Assembly (NCBI GenBank): GCA_023055355.1 | Contig: JALJCS010000004.1 | Location: 17,999,244 to 18,063,243, forward strand | DNA length: 64,000 bases | DNA from: Agelaius tricolor | Taxonomy: Eukaryota > Chordata > Aves > Passeriformes > Icteridae | Direction of reading: 5' to 3' | Shown here: positions 49,919-63,640 of the stretch, piece after piece | Layout of the letters: each line of letters begins with the position of its first letter | How positions within the stretch are numbered: position 1 is the first letter of the stretch | Program-made: the position numbers and the translations under genes | Notes under the pieces: model-generated | What the model saw: the letters and a program-made list of their open reading frames with translations, nothing else | Database searches by the model: none | What the model was told of the DNA's origin: nothing

Positions 49919-52900
49919 AAATGTTTGGTGACCCATTCCATTATGCTTACATTACCCTATAAATGGAAAACTTCTTTTCTTGAGTTTCTCACAGTAGTGA
50001 AAGGAGGCATAGAATATCTCCATGAGTGAGGATTAACTGCTTAGCTTTTCTCCATATTATGGAAACAAAGTCTTGGTTTATTAAATATTAAAACTAGTTG
50101 TGATAACAAGATGGCAACTCTTTCTTGGGATGATTTGTCAAAAAGGTGTTGCAGACCATTAGCTAAGCCCATCCAAGTGCTGGTGTCAACACTGACAGAT
50201 GTGCTGGTGCAGTGACTGTATATGCCAGGGACGACATTGACCTTCCAACTCTGCTTGTTGACTTAAAGAAAAAAAAACTTGTGGTCAGCAGTGTGAAAGT
50301 CTCCTATATGGAGACAATGGATTCTGAATTAATGTGACTGAGTAAAAACCTAGACAGAACACCTCTGTTAGGCAAAACATCTGTGTTAGGCAGAACAGAA
50401 GAGAAAGATGAAAACTAGTCTGAGAAAGACTCCAAACCTTTCTATTTTAAATGCTACATAGAATGTAGAAAGTTTTGCTGTTCTCACTTTTACTTGCCAA
50501 GATGCCTCAAAGTGATGTGAAAATTACAGACATGAGAAAAAATAATCAGGTGCAAAGCAGGACCTTCTATTGGAGATTTTTCTTATGCAGATATTTTTGT
50601 GGATTTAAGACAGACTAGATATATGAGAGAAGAAAATATTGAAAAAATAAAACGAAAGAACAAATCTACTCCAAAAAGACACAGCTGGAATATCTTGTTT
50701 ATTCCTAATTTCCATATCTAACACTTTCAATTTGCAAGTAAAAAGATGTGGTGTTTATCCTGGATACCAAGTCAATTTCTTTGTACCCTACCTGTCGCTG
50801 CCACTTGTACTCTGCAAGTAATGTACGTAATGCCACCTGCACTAAAACTCATTCTATCTGGGATCTTCAATATGCTCTTTATGGAACATGTTCAGCCCTT
50901 TATTGAGCATGCAAATATAATTCCCTGGATTTAGTAATGCTTAGAGAGGAATGAATGCCGATGCATGCAGCTAGACTGTGTCTGTGGGGCCTAGTGGAAT
51001 GAAATGACTGTTTCCAAAGTCAGTACATCCAACCAGCTCCTGCAACACGCAAAGTTGAAACGTGCATTTTATACAGCTCAATTAGGTGGTTTTTCCAACC
51101 TTATCTCCAATATCTAAAATGCAGACTAAATGCGTTCTATGAGATTTTACTTTTTATTGTATTTGTTTATTTTCATTTCTTAATTTCCTAGCCAGCTACT
51201 GAAGGCTCAGGTCCTAAATTACCAGTTTTTCAGAATTTTACCTGTCTTTGTGCAACTTTGCTGCCAGGCAGCCATAGAGGCTGCACTCTATGTTTCAGTA
51301 TGATTGCAGTTGTGCAATCACTCATTTTCTTCCTGCTTTTATGCCCAGCTGGTGCTGGCAGGGTGTCAGTGAGCTGCTGTCAGAATTCTTCATGTTAAGC
51401 AAAAGCAGTGGCTTAAAAGCTGAACTTGTGCTGCACTGCTTCTTATTTGAACAGAGGCATTTAAACTGTTTGCATGGTTCTTCATGTTCTCATTTTCTGC
51501 CTCAAATATTTCCTCTTGCCAAGCACCCTTCTCTGTCGTTGCTTCTGAACCTCAGAGTTCAGCTCCTCAGACCTGGTTTGTTATCCCCACAGCCAGCGGA
51601 CAAATTCTCTTGCAATGATACAGTCCCCAGTCCTTCTCTCACAAACAATTTGCCTTTTGCACCCAGGAAAAACAGCTTGAGTCAGACTATTCAAATATCT
51701 CAAATGTTTGTAATGCAGTGTGGATCCTTTTTATTGGGTCTATAGGGTGGTTTGCTCTCTCAAAATGGTATGTGAAGTGGGACCACTGATGTATATAACC
51801 CTTGATTTGTTTCTCAAACAGAATACAGTTTGTCACCAAAAGGTTTGCACACACTTTCTAAATCTGTTTTTCTAGGCAAGATCAATCTAAACTGCTATCA
51901 TGACAAAAAATGAGAAAGCCTTTGAGTGTGAAATTCCCACTCTGGTGTACAAGAAGGTGTATAACTAAATTCACAATTTACAGTTTTAACTAAGCAATTT
52001 GAAAGACAGCCTCACATGGAATTTGTTCAGTTCTACCTCAAATTCATTATGATATAAACTGAAATGTACCTCTCTGCAGGATTTTGCTTAAAGCCTGATT
52101 CCAAATATGCACCTCATCATAAAGGGTTTGCAATCACCAGTGTTGCACAGTATTTTGCATATGAACAGCAATATAAATTAAATTATCATCTTTTTAAAAT
52201 TTGGATTAAAGTCTAATTACAACAATTTCAGCAATATGGAATGTGACTTCTTGATTTGGGCAGAACTACAAAAAATTTTGTCCCCTGTGATATTTATTCT
52301 TCCTTGACTTGATCTCATATCAACTTCTTAAATATTGTACTGAAGCATATTTGACATACAAATATTTTCCAACTGAATATGCTCAGGAATTAAAATTTGT
52401 TTGAAGTGTTACGACACTGATGTTAAGATCATTAAGTCTTTACATGTTATTTAGACACAATTCCCAGTCCCTGGATAAGTCTTCAGTATAGCCAGCTATT
52501 CCAGCTGTTTGTGTATGTCTTTTCAACCATTAGGCTTAGCTGGAACAGTAAATGCCTTCTCTAGCAAAGATTGGCAAGTTTGAATCCAAAGCAGAACTTC
52601 AGTGGATCCAGCAATATAAGAAAAGACCTGTCTTACCTAATGAGTAGAGAATGCCAAGGAGAGGAATGAAAGTGTGATTCCTGTTCTACGCAGCTAATTA
52701 GCTAGTTAAGCCCAAAATAGAAGGAAACATCTAATGCTACTCAGCAGTAAACCCTATCCTAAAGCCAGGGTCAATCCTGGGTAATGAGAAAAAAGAAAAT
52801 ACAAAAGTTATTTTGTTTAAACTAGTGGATAGAGCATTTAATGGGCTGGATTCTAAAGCACCTTTATTTTCTGATCTGGAGAAGAGATCTAATACACCAC

Positions 52901-55900
52901 ACTTTTATTAGATACTCCAGGCTTGTGTTTTTCCTTCTGTGAAATGATTTAATTTTCTATGAATATTTTATGGAGCTGGGGGTTTGACTAGCTCAATGAG
53001 TGCTCTAACAACTGTATTATCTCTTCTACTTCTTCCTACCAATTTTCCTAGGAAATTCTCTTTAGCTGTGTGAAGCAAAACAGCCTTAGGTGGAAAAATA
53101 GGGAAATAGAGAAAAGAGGAAGTCCATGTTACTAAGCAATTCAGGCATTGTCCAGAGGTGTGGAAAATTTAGACAAGCTCTTGATCCAAATCAGGCCAAG
53201 TGTTGGATCAGATTCATGCTCTGACCTATTGGACTGTGGCAGAGAGCACTTCCTTCCAAAAAGTCTTGTCAATCACAGCCTTTTGTAGAAAGTTTAATTC
53301 AGATTCACACCCTAAAGCCACCTTTATATCAAAATTAGCACTTTGGAGGAACATCTACTGGTGTTCATCATGAGTTAAGATGCCTGTTAGAGCAATGACA
53401 TTAGGTTGTAGATGGTATCATGCATACCCTGTTGTTTTGGCATGCTGAAATTTTACTCAGTGTAGATATGGTTTAATGGGTATAGCAAGGCTTGCAAATG
53501 GTGGAGCCCTCTTGCTGAAGAGTATTTTGGTTTGCATGCTTCTAATTCCATTTTTTAAGTTGTAATGATTGGAAGATTTTCTTTAAATTTGGATTCTTTA
53601 AAATGGGAATAGTATTTCTCACCTTAAAATTACTTTCTGTAATTCATGCTACAAGCTAAAAATCTGTCTTCAGTCATGTTTATATCTCTTTTTTCTCTCA
53701 TTTTTTCACCTTCTGTAATTTACCACCAAGCAAGGCACTTAATCACATGCATAGCAGATGATAAAGGAAGCTATGGACACTAGTGAAAAATCCCTAAGAA
53801 AATAGTTCCTTTAATACTTGTGAAAAACAGACAGAACTTTGCATTCTTGAGTAGTGACCACAGCTTCTGAGGTGATGAAGCTGTCACTATAGTTCTTGAC
53901 ATTCAGAAAATAATTTATTTTATTGATGTTTTTAAGGGACTTTAAAATGATGTGAGATGCAGTTCTGCAGTTCTGCAGTTTTCTTCTGCAGAATTGCAGG
54001 AGCAAAGTAAATATGAAGATGTGAATTTTATTCAGAAAGAGTCTTAAGTCAGGATAAGTTAATGAAAGATGTGTTCTGTATTACAAAGAAAGTAAATTTT
54101 CCTTATTTCAGTTTACATTCAGATCTCTTTTTCTATGCATATTCTTAAGTAAAGCTTTTCAGTTCAGATCTCCTTAGATTGTGGGGTGATGTCTGAATAG
54201 ACAAACACACATCCTATATAGAATTTCATCTTTATATCTGTCTACCCTGCCAGTACTCAGATAATGCAACTCCATTTGAGGAGGGACAGTAGCTCTTGAC
54301 TAAGGGACCAGTTTAGGACACGATTAGGGTGTAGTTCACAGTTTTGCTAAAAGCATCCTCTGATATTTCTGAAACAGTGGACACCGATACTATTTTTGTA
54401 TCAAAATATGAACTCATCATGAATTATTAAGGCTTGTTGGCTTGCCTTAACTTAAATGCGCTTACCCAGTATCTAGAATTATGTGTACTGACCATCTTTG
54501 GAATCTTTAGGTACTTTTGTCATTAACACAAATAGTACACAATCATAACATTAAAGCAAAAATACATTTGAGATCTACTCAGGCTTAAGGTTTGTTTCTA
54601 AAATAAAATACACAGACTAGAAAGACAGAAGGCACCTCCTCTTGCTTGGACTGTACTGTGGTTCTTGTCTCCTAGAGCCTGTTGCTCTAATAAACTTGAA
54701 AAATTTTGCTGCATTACTATAGAAATTGAAGGACCTTGACCAGCTAAAAATGTTGTTTCATATTGGTATTTCCTATGGCGTTACCCTAAACTTTGTCAGC
54801 AGGTACTGTACATTAACTTTTTACTAAGATATTAAATAAACTGTATCATTCTCATTTGCCTCTCTGTACATCTCTTTCTAAGCACTTACAGAAGGAAATT
54901 ACTCTAACTACCTGTGAAGGCTGAAGGATGTTTGGAGTTACAAAGTTTTTCTGTATTCCTTCTCAATTACCTAATATTTTGTTGATCTGGCTTGCTGGTC
55001 CCCAGGAGTAAATAACATCTAGCAAAAGGCTCAAGCAGGAGATTTCAAAGGAGCTCAGTGGATCATGACAGATTATGATTTCTTGTTACAGAATGATGGC
55101 TATTATGTAATCTTTCCTTTTGATTATCATCATAGATATGTTAAACCATCCAGAAATAATTTAGTTAGTTGGAAAATTCTTTTCCTCTGTTGTCAGTGAT
55201 GGAGAGAATAGAAATTGTTTATGTTCCAGACTGTGAAAATATAGCACAAAATTCTCAGTGTATCTTCCCCACTAGCTTTTAGCACCTCTCTCTTCAGTCC
55301 TCCATTTCCCACTGTGACATTCTAATTCAGAGATGTATCTCTGTACCTTGATGTAGTACCATGTCTCACAGAATAAAGGCCACCGCTCTTTAATTTAGGG
55401 CCTTGAAGCAGGGATTGAGCTGGATAATGAGTTCACCCAGAAGGCTTGGTGTGGGTTGGCTGCTGGGAGTGGGAAGCAGATAGTTTTTACAATACAGAAG
55501 TGACTTTAGGGGCTCTGCTTTCTGCACATCTCTCTTTTGCATTGATATCCTTATCTCTATGTGCTCAAGACTGGTTTTTATAAAAAGCAAGAAAAGCTAA
55601 TAGGCTGTTAATGAAAAAAATCGTGATGATCATCATGTTTAAGCACTTTATTAAAAGCTTGAAAGCAGGGAGCTTTAAAACTCCTGGAACATTATTCCTG
55701 TAAAGCAGCAGAGAGACTGTGGCAGCTTTTCTCATGGTACATCCAGCTGGATTGGCGTGACTTTGTAACAGACTCCAAACTGAGCTTTGCTCTGAATAAT
55801 CCACCTATCATACTGTATCCAACTTTTAATTTCTTTTTATAATTCCATCTCCCTTTTTTTTAAAATTATTCAGGAATAATTATCTCTCTTAATTAGCCAT

Positions 55901-56430
55901 AGATCCTATTAAAAGATGAGTTGTACAGAAGCAACTAAGACAAGGACGGACAGATTGCCTGCTACTATAAAGTAGACCAGTAGAGGGTACTAATGACTTT
56001 CATTCTTGACTCCTGCTTAAGTAAATGTTAATATATTCAGTGCTGAAATGTGTATTTGAAAAACAACAGTATACCACAAGTTATAAACAAAAAGACAAAT
56101 TTGTCATCGTTGTTGTTTGCTGCCTGCATTCAGTTTCCAGCTCTTCAGTAGACGTTTCAGATTCTCTTTTCTGTGTGGCATGAGTTGGCTAAAAAGGTTG
56201 AGAGGATAAGTGACCATATTGGCACACATACAGTGGAAGACTACAAAGCTGAAGAAATGTATAAGCAGGTGCCCTAATCTGCCATCTATATGTGATATTG
56301 TTATAATACAGGAGGGTGAATGCTTAATGCTTTGGAAAAGCTGCTTGATGTATACTGTAATTATGATTTTATGAATAGCAGACAAAACTTTCCAAACACA
56401 TGGGTGCACAAAAAACTAGGGAGGACTAAC
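49919..56430. other. Gene-free AT-rich sequence
   Basis: 6.5 kb without a supported exon, RNA gene or repeat family. Confidence 0.55.
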
Positions 56431-56867
56431 AAGTCTAAGTTTATTAGCAGTTTTCTTTGTGTTTGTATGCTTGTACCTGGAACTGGGAGGTAGTGGGTCC
56501 AAGCAGTGACCAGCCAAGGGGCCTGCCAGGCAGGACATACAGGGTCCAGCCCATGAGACACAGGTGGACTGGCAGCTGGGCACCCCCAGCCCTGTGTCAG
56601 GCCATGCTGGGGAGCTTGGCCTGGGCCATGGTGTCCTAGGTGGGATGGTCTGTCTGTCAGGGACTGCTGTCAGGCTGCAATATGGGGCCCTATGCACTGT
56701 GGAGCCCACTGTGCCGACCAGCAGCAATAAGCATCTCTGTGCTCTACCTAAGGTATTTCTGTGTTGTGCACTTATTTGCTGTGCACTTGAACCATGCTTT
56801 TGTCTCAGAGTCCTCTCTGGCTTCCCCTTGACATTCAAGGGGCTTTTTGCTATTTGGGTGCTGTGAG
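56431..56867. other. GC-richer block, possible LTR fragment
   Basis: Base composition rises sharply compared with both sides. A 186-codon antisense open frame lies across it but has no domain I recognise. An eroded LTR is possible; I cannot orient it. Confidence 0.3.
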
Positions 56868-57015
56868 AATCACAGTCATAGAATGGCTTGTGTTGGAAGA
56901 CACCTAAAGACCGTCTGTTTGTAACCCTCCTGCCACAGGCAGGGACACCTTCCACTAGACCAGTTTGCCCCTCCATTCAATGTGGCATTGAAGGCTTCCA
57001 GGCAAGTGCTGTATG
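56868..57015 (-). mobile_element. Short CR1 3'-end fragment
   Basis: cacagtcatagaatggcttg, then ..gacacctaaagac.., ..aggcagggacaccttcca.. matches the complement of a CR1 end, about 150 bp. Confidence 0.8.
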
Positions 57016-58021
57016 CAGCCCACACCAGGATGTAAAGTGGGCCAGACAGCAGGAGACAATTAAGAGAAAGCAGGCCTCAGTAATCAAATGAAATACTATC
57101 AGTAAGGCAATGAACAGTGAGGTGCTGCATGGGGAGGTCTCCAGGCACTGTTGCAACTAAAACCTGTCAGCTGGCAAATTGCTGCCAGCAGCCCCTGTGG
57201 CTGTCCAAGACAGAGACCATTCCAGCCTCCTCTCTGCCAGCAGCATGTACAATAGCACATATTACAACAGTACCGTAACAATTGTGCTGTCAATAGCATT
57301 AATTAGGATAATCACAAGCTCCTTTTGAAAAATATTTTTCTTGCTGTTACATTTACTGTGTAGAAACACGTTTCCAATTCCAGAATGCAGACTCATTGCA
57401 CACAAAAAGTAACATGGTAAATCATGGCTCAAAATTTAGAGGCAGATGGACCTCCTTCCTGTCTGCATCTCTGAGACAGCACCACAGCATTGTTAGGATG
57501 TTTCTGAGGTGATGTTTGAGAGGAGTGTCCAAACTCAGTTTGTCTCCCTGTGTTTTTTGTTGGAAATGCATGGAACATCATGTGTTTGCATCTAAGCTCT
57601 GCTTGCCCTAGACATTTTGGAAGTATACCACTTGTAGTGAGTGTAACCAGTGACAGCATGGACCTTAACCCAGTCAGTGTAATATCTCTCAAACTAACAT
57701 GGAAATTTTTAAAATCTTGCTCTACATTTCCTAATACTTGTTGTTGTAATAGTATAACTCACACAAATATTTTTTTTTACAGTAATAGTTTATAGAAATT
57801 TTTCCTAGCTTTTTCAAGTTTATGACTTTTCCATAGAATAAAATTTACTTTAACTATATTAGTCTCTTTTCTGGTAGTCAGAAATGCAAAACATTCAAAC
57901 TGAAACACAGAGAACATCATCCTTTTCTGAATACAGAAAATTTATTTTCTTCTTTTCTGAAGCATTCCACTAGTCATTCCCTGTACTAGGAAGTTCAAGA
58001 TATAATAATTCAATATGTTTA
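57016..58021. other. Gene-free sequence
   Basis: Nothing recognised. Confidence 0.5.
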
Positions 58022-58027
58022 ATTCAG

Positions 58028-58645
58028 TGTTGTGGTTTGTTCTATGTTTGTTCAGTTTTCCCCCAATCGTTGTGTTAATGGTTCTGCCCGAAGGTTCCAG
58101 TAAGTGTCAATCCCTGTACCCCTCCCACGTTGTCATGGTTTCCCCAATGTATCCCGTTTGTTCCCCTCCCCTGGCTGCCTGCCAGTCATCCAGCACCCCT
58201 GCCTCTTTTTCCAGAAGCTTCTGGCTGGGGTGTTGGGTGATTGGTTCAGGGGCCAGGGCCCCACCTGCAACTGTCTCCCGTTGGTTGTTTGCTGTTGTCA
58301 ATCTTCAATGTATCTTTTGTATCCCTCTTCTGATTTGTTGTTCCAGACCCTGCCCTTTCCCTATAAAACCTGAGGCTTTTCCCTGCCTCGGGGCTCCGGA
58401 CTTCTGCTCCCTATCCCTCCACATCCCTTCCAATAAAACCTCCTACACCAAGAAGCCGTGAGCCGCCCTTTCTTCAGCGCCCTGCAGCTTTGGAGTTTTT
58501 CCACCTGCGGCCACTTGCCTGCAAGCACTACACCGCTTGGGCACAGGGCCTGGGTTTCGTGCCTAGGCAGTGCTCGACTGGCTGGAGGCTGGCTGGACAT
58601 CTCTTCTCTAGCCTGGGCATTCTTTATCATCCGGCCACTGCTCCA
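58028..58645 (+). mobile_element. Solo LTR, 618 bp, ERVK-like, with intact promoter signals
   Basis: Starts TGTTGTGGTTTG, ends CCACTGCTCCA, and is flanked by ATTCAG at 58022-58027 and 58646-58651. TATAAA at 58362-58367 and AATAAA at 58432-58437 show + orientation and a short R region. An 18-base CCAAT-box block at 58237-58254 is identical to one in the 24.5-kb provirus LTR. AATGTATC octamers occur at 58146 and 58307, the first just after an X-box-like GTTGTCATGGTTTC (58129). It is therefore a diverged relative of the provirus. Confidence 0.93.
58362..58367 (+). promoter_or_regulatory. TATA box of the solo LTR
   Basis: TATAAA about 70 bp before the AATAAA; transcription would start at about 58390 and read toward 59 kb. 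Confidence 0.7.
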
Positions 58646-58651
58646 ATTCAG

Positions 58652-59484
58652 TAAAGGTATGGATATAGTGGGATAAAGAAATCCTAAACCACATTTTTAT
58701 ATAGTTGCACATATTTGCAAATCAGACCTGAGAAGTTTCACAGAGCCTGAAAACAAACTGACCTGACAGCTCTTACTGCAGCAGTATTATGGATTTTGTC
58801 ATTTTTTTACAAGGAAGGGTCATGAGTTTGCAACAAAAATTATTTTACAGCAAATTAACTGGTCTTTTAGCTTGTAAAACTGTTACTCAGATATGCAAAA
58901 TAGTATTAGTTAAGGTATATATGCCATACTTTGTTGTCAAATATTGTTTATGTCTTACTCATCCTGGTAAAGCAATTGTAAGACTATTTTCAAGAAGAAT
59001 TTCAAATTTGGTGTTCAATTTTCCCTCTAGATTTGCAAGTCTGCTCACCATACAGTGTAACTTCTTGGGGCAATGGTTATGTCTTAAAAGTTTTTTAATA
59101 AGTTGCAGTATGAAGAAATATTTACTAGTCTCTGTGGAGTAACTCATAAAAAACTAGATCCACTGATGTTGGTGCAGAGTACAGGTTACCCCTTCGTATG
59201 TTACTGGGAGTATGTATGTCCCATGGGACACATAATTCATAAAGGGAAGACAGAGCGAACAGAGGCTTTAGGCTTTATCAGGTACTCCACAGATGTCAAT
59301 GCACTGAATTGCCTCATCTTTTGTTTCTGAGTTAATGTCTCCTTTTTAAGATAGTTCAAACAGGAGTGTACTGTCCCACCTTTGTGGCTGACTTCCACAG
59401 GAAGGAGGGAGGAGTGGGCTCTGGAGCTTCAACTTTATTCCCAATAGTAAAGTTCCCGTGTTAAATTCTGAAGGCGCATAAAAA
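58652..59484. other. Gene-free sequence
   Basis: Open frames up to 117 codons (58789-59142) show no known domain. Confidence 0.5.
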
Positions 59485-60565
59485 GGTCATAGAATCAAAG
59501 AATGTCCTGAATTTCAAGGGACCTGCAAGAATCATCAAGTTCATTGAGTTCCTGGTCTTGTACAGGACAAACCTAAAAATCCCATCATGTGCCTGAGAGC
59601 ATTGCCTGAACTGCTCTTGAACTCTGGCAGATTTAGTGCCTTGACCACTTCGTGGGGAACCCGTTGCAGTGACCAGCTGCACTGTGGGTGAAAAACCTTC
59701 CCCTGTTTTCCAGCCTAACACCCCCAGCACAGTTTCATGCCATTCCCTCAGGTCCTGTCACTGGTCACCAGAGACAAGAGATCAGCGCCTGTTCCTCCAC
59801 TTCCCCTCGTGAGGAAGTTGTAGTCTTTCCATTGACCAGTGTCCTCATCTTCCTTCCATTCAATACTTTCCAGTATCTCATTCCCCAGTCTGTCTGTCTG
59901 TATGTCCAGAGCTGACCCATTCCAGGTGCAGAGTCCAGCACTTGTTTTTGTTAAACTTCATATAGTTGGTGATTTCCCAGCACTCTGCTTTGTGCAGGGA
60001 CTCTCTGCCTCTGAGGGAGTCAACAGCTACACTCAATTTTGTATCATCAGCAAACTTACCATTTCTCAAGTCCTGCATCTGAGCCATTTATGAAAGTATT
60101 GAAGAACACTGGCCCTAGGGTGGGACTCTGGGGAACCCCACCAGTGACAAGTTCCCAGTTTTACGTCACCCCATTCACTACAATCCTTTGTGCCTGGCCC
60201 ATGAGCCAGCTGTTCACCCGTCATAAGATGTATTTATCCATCTGTATGCTGGACATTTAGTCCAGAAGGATTCTGAGAGAGTGCCAAAAGCTTTACCAAA
60301 GCCCAAAAAAGATTACATCAATTGGCCTCCATTGAGCAGCTGGGTGGGTTAACTTGCTGTAAAAAGAGATTAAGTTTGTCAACCAGGACAAACTTATGGG
60401 CATATGTAAAATGGCCTCACACGAATTGGCTGAAGTTGTGCAGCTCAGATGATCCCAACTGTCATTTTCTGTCTGCAGTACACAACTACCATGAGTTTTC
60501 CAGGACAATTAAAATGTTTGTTGACATGCTGCCCCATAAGAGTGTATTATCCAGCAGGTATCTCT
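59485..60565 (-). mobile_element. CR1 LINE fragment of a different subfamily
   Basis: Complement of a CR1 3' end (tcatagaatcaaagaatgtc). The - strand near 60087-59950 keeps coding-like sequence (NGKFADDTKLSVAVDSLRGR with the FADD-type RT palm motif). More diverged from the other CR1 copies than they are from each other. Confidence 0.85.
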
Positions 60566-63289
60566 GAGGGAATTGGTGTATTATCTCACTGTCTGTGACA
60601 AGCACATGTGCTGGAGGCACAAGACAAAAGATCATTCCCTATCTTCTTTGACTTGATTTTGCTTGCAGGCATTTCAAAACATAAAGTCCTAGGAAAAGCT
60701 GGCTTTCCTCTCAGCAAAGTGTCATTTTACTGCAGACAAGCATTTAATGAAAGAAAAATAATACTAATGATGACTCTGGAGTATGCACATAGGATTAACT
60801 TGTTCTACTTGGTGGCTGTGTGTAGCTGAGGTACTAAATGCTACTTATGGGTAGGCATAAGTTCTGGCTTGAACTGAGCTAACATTTTCAGGTTTGTTTT
60901 GTGCAGGATACTAAAGAGAATTCTTAGAGAAAAGTGGCCCATTCTGTTGATGGGGGTTTTTTTGGCTGTGGTTTTTTTTTTTTTTTTGTTTTTGTTTGTC
61001 TGCTTGTTGGATAATACCTTTTTTATTCTCTCCACTTGTAGCAAGACTCAAAGTGGTCTTTGCAAGTGCTCCACTCTTCCTCCAGGTTAATGAATTAATT
61101 AATTGATTGTAAAATGGGCACATTGCATGATAATAAACTATGGCTGCAAGGACAAGCCTTAAACTAATGCAAAGTGAATAGGTTGGATTTATTCATGTTA
61201 ATATCTATTTTATTCATGAAGTAAGTATCTATTTGTTTATTTATTTGAATCATAAGGTGGTTTGCAGAAATGAACTTATTCTCCTGAAATAAAAAGGGAA
61301 TTGTTGCAAGTGTTTATCTCGTATTGTATTTGTTAAAAAAACTTAAGGAAGTAGGAAATATACCAAGGAGTCAAAGGAGGTAAATTAAGACAATAAAGCA
61401 AGTAACACGTTAAGAAGAAAATATGAGAATATCTGATATCTGCAAAATAACAGATCTTTCACTGCCTTGTTTATAGTTGCTTAAATCTTCAGTATAAAGA
61501 TTTATCTTGTGTCATCAAAATTAAGAGTATGTTTGTAACATGGCTTATCTTCCATGATAAACAGTCTTATAAATAGACAATCTTACAAACTATGATATCA
61601 ATGCTTCCCAGTTTAATTTTTACTCTGTACTGTAAAACTGCAAATCAGCAGTAGGATTGTGTCTTCGCCTTCATCAAGATCTGTGTGTTGCTATAGTGCC
61701 AAGGAATCAAACTGAGAAGTATCAGGGGACTAATCTGTTTAAGACAGGAAAAATATCTTCACTTGTCTCCAAAGGAGAGCATTTTCAAAGAGAGCTGCCT
61801 GCAAGATTCTACTTCCTCTCTGAATAGCATGTGGAAAAAGGATGTGGCTCAGGATACCAACCAAAGCTCTCTTGTTCATCACGTGTTGCCAGAAAATCCC
61901 TCTTCACTGAATTTGAGCTGTTGAGTCAATGAAGCCAGGTAAAAGACACATAGGGTTTCATTACTTCTGTTCTTTTGATTCCATATGCAATGGACAAAAC
62001 CAAGAACTGATCTAGCCCTGTTTAATTCTTCTATCAAATAATAATTTTTAATAGCTTTGTTTGTTTATTTGTTTGTTTTTGTAATATAAAGCTCTAATAG
62101 CTAAGACAGAATATCAGTTGATAGGTAGCTTACAAGAGAGTGTCTAGGAGAGCTTACAAAGTGTCTAGGGGCTCTATCAGAGTTTCCTTCTACGTGCTGG
62201 TAAAAGTCTCAATGGCAGTTAGTCTGCACTTAAAGTAAGCTCAGAACTCAAGTAAGTACCAAAACAATTCCCCAGTGGGATCTATTTCCCTCAAATCCTA
62301 CTGTAGATTGTATAAATCTGGAAGCGTAAAAAATATTTAGGTTCTATGGTGGATACAATTTTAATTTCAAAGGATACGATCAATATCCGACATCCAGGAT
62401 CTCAAGGACTGTGAACAATACCAATACTGAGAGAAGACTATGAGAAATTAAACAATGTGGACATTCTTGAACTGAATGATTTTTAAACTGTCTTCTTGCA
62501 TAAACAATCTTACAACCATTTTCTTTGTAAAATTTTGAAACTCTGTGATTCCTTTTGCACTAAAATGTTAATAAAAATCATTATTTTTATTATTTTTATA
62601 TGCTTCTATATGTTGAGATTATATGCTTCTTATAATGTTGAGATCTTGCAGAACAAACTGCAAGTTTGTATTTGAGAGCTGTTGTAACCATGAGTTTGCA
62701 ACAAATACAGCTAGATAACATATAAATTATAAGAAATAATACTATGATTATCTTGTAGTGGACATCTTGGATGTCGCTCAGAGTCACATGTCTGGCATAG
62801 CTGGAATAGCTAATTTTGAGTTGCCAGTGGCAAAGGCTACAGTAGGGACACTGTTAATTTACAGGTGGAGCACCTGGGAAGACATTTATTCTACATGTGG
62901 TGGCTGGTTGCTGAGGAAAAGAATGAGAAGGCTACAAACTCTAGTCATGTTTAAAATTACATGAAAAATTGTGACAAAAAGGAAGGGAAAAAGAATTAGC
63001 TAGCCCACCTGAATTAACACTTCACAGTGAATACAAACTTTGGAGAGATTTCAAGGATTCACCCATTCATGCTGTTACTGGATACTGTGCAATGATGACA
63101 ATATGTGGGTCTCAGCCTGACCCTTTTAATCTTTGGACTGATGAAAGAGAAGAATGCTTGAAACCATAGTACATATCAAAGGGAAAAGAAGTTGTAAGAA
63201 AAATGATAACCTTTGAAGACGAGCCACTGTTTGAAAGCATTTTGTCACAACTTGAAAGATAGGTCATTGTTGTGGCCAGAATAGCTGCT
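60566..63289. other. Gene-free AT-rich sequence
   Basis: It contains a long T run at 60972-60987 and small tandem duplications (near 62115-62170 and 62600-62645). No gene recognised. Confidence 0.5.
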
Positions 63290-63640
63290 AGTAAAGTCCA
63301 GGGTGAGGAAGAAAGAAGGGCCTTTGCATGTTATCCACAGATGTTTATTCAGCTGCCTGGTAAGATGTTCAGGATCCAAAGCACACATACATGGAGGGTC
63401 CAGATTTCTCTCTCTGAGGGCCCCTGGGCTGACCCTGGTCTTGGGGCAGAGCAAAGGTGAGGGCCAGCCAGGGAATAGGGAGGGAGTGGCTCAGGGACAT
63501 AGGAAAGGACATAGGAACAGGGGAAGGAGCCATTGGGGTCTAACAGCTTTTTGAGGGAAGATTCTTGTGTCTCCCCAACCCTGAGGGATGCCCCCCAGGG
63601 AAGACTGTTGTGTCCCCACAACTCCCTGTTTTGCTATTAT
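63290..63640 (-). mobile_element. Probable ERV LTR fragment
   Basis: A GC-richer block with gatgtttattcagctgcctg near its left end, the complement of an AATAAA-containing R region. The sequence after it (ctctgagggcccctgggctg, gggccagccaggga) looks like LTR sequence. Edges and family are uncertain, and it may extend to the window end. Confidence 0.5.

Noticed and set aside
56416..56976. 186-codon - strand open frame
   Set aside because: Crosses a GC-rich block and a CR1 end; no domain recognised.
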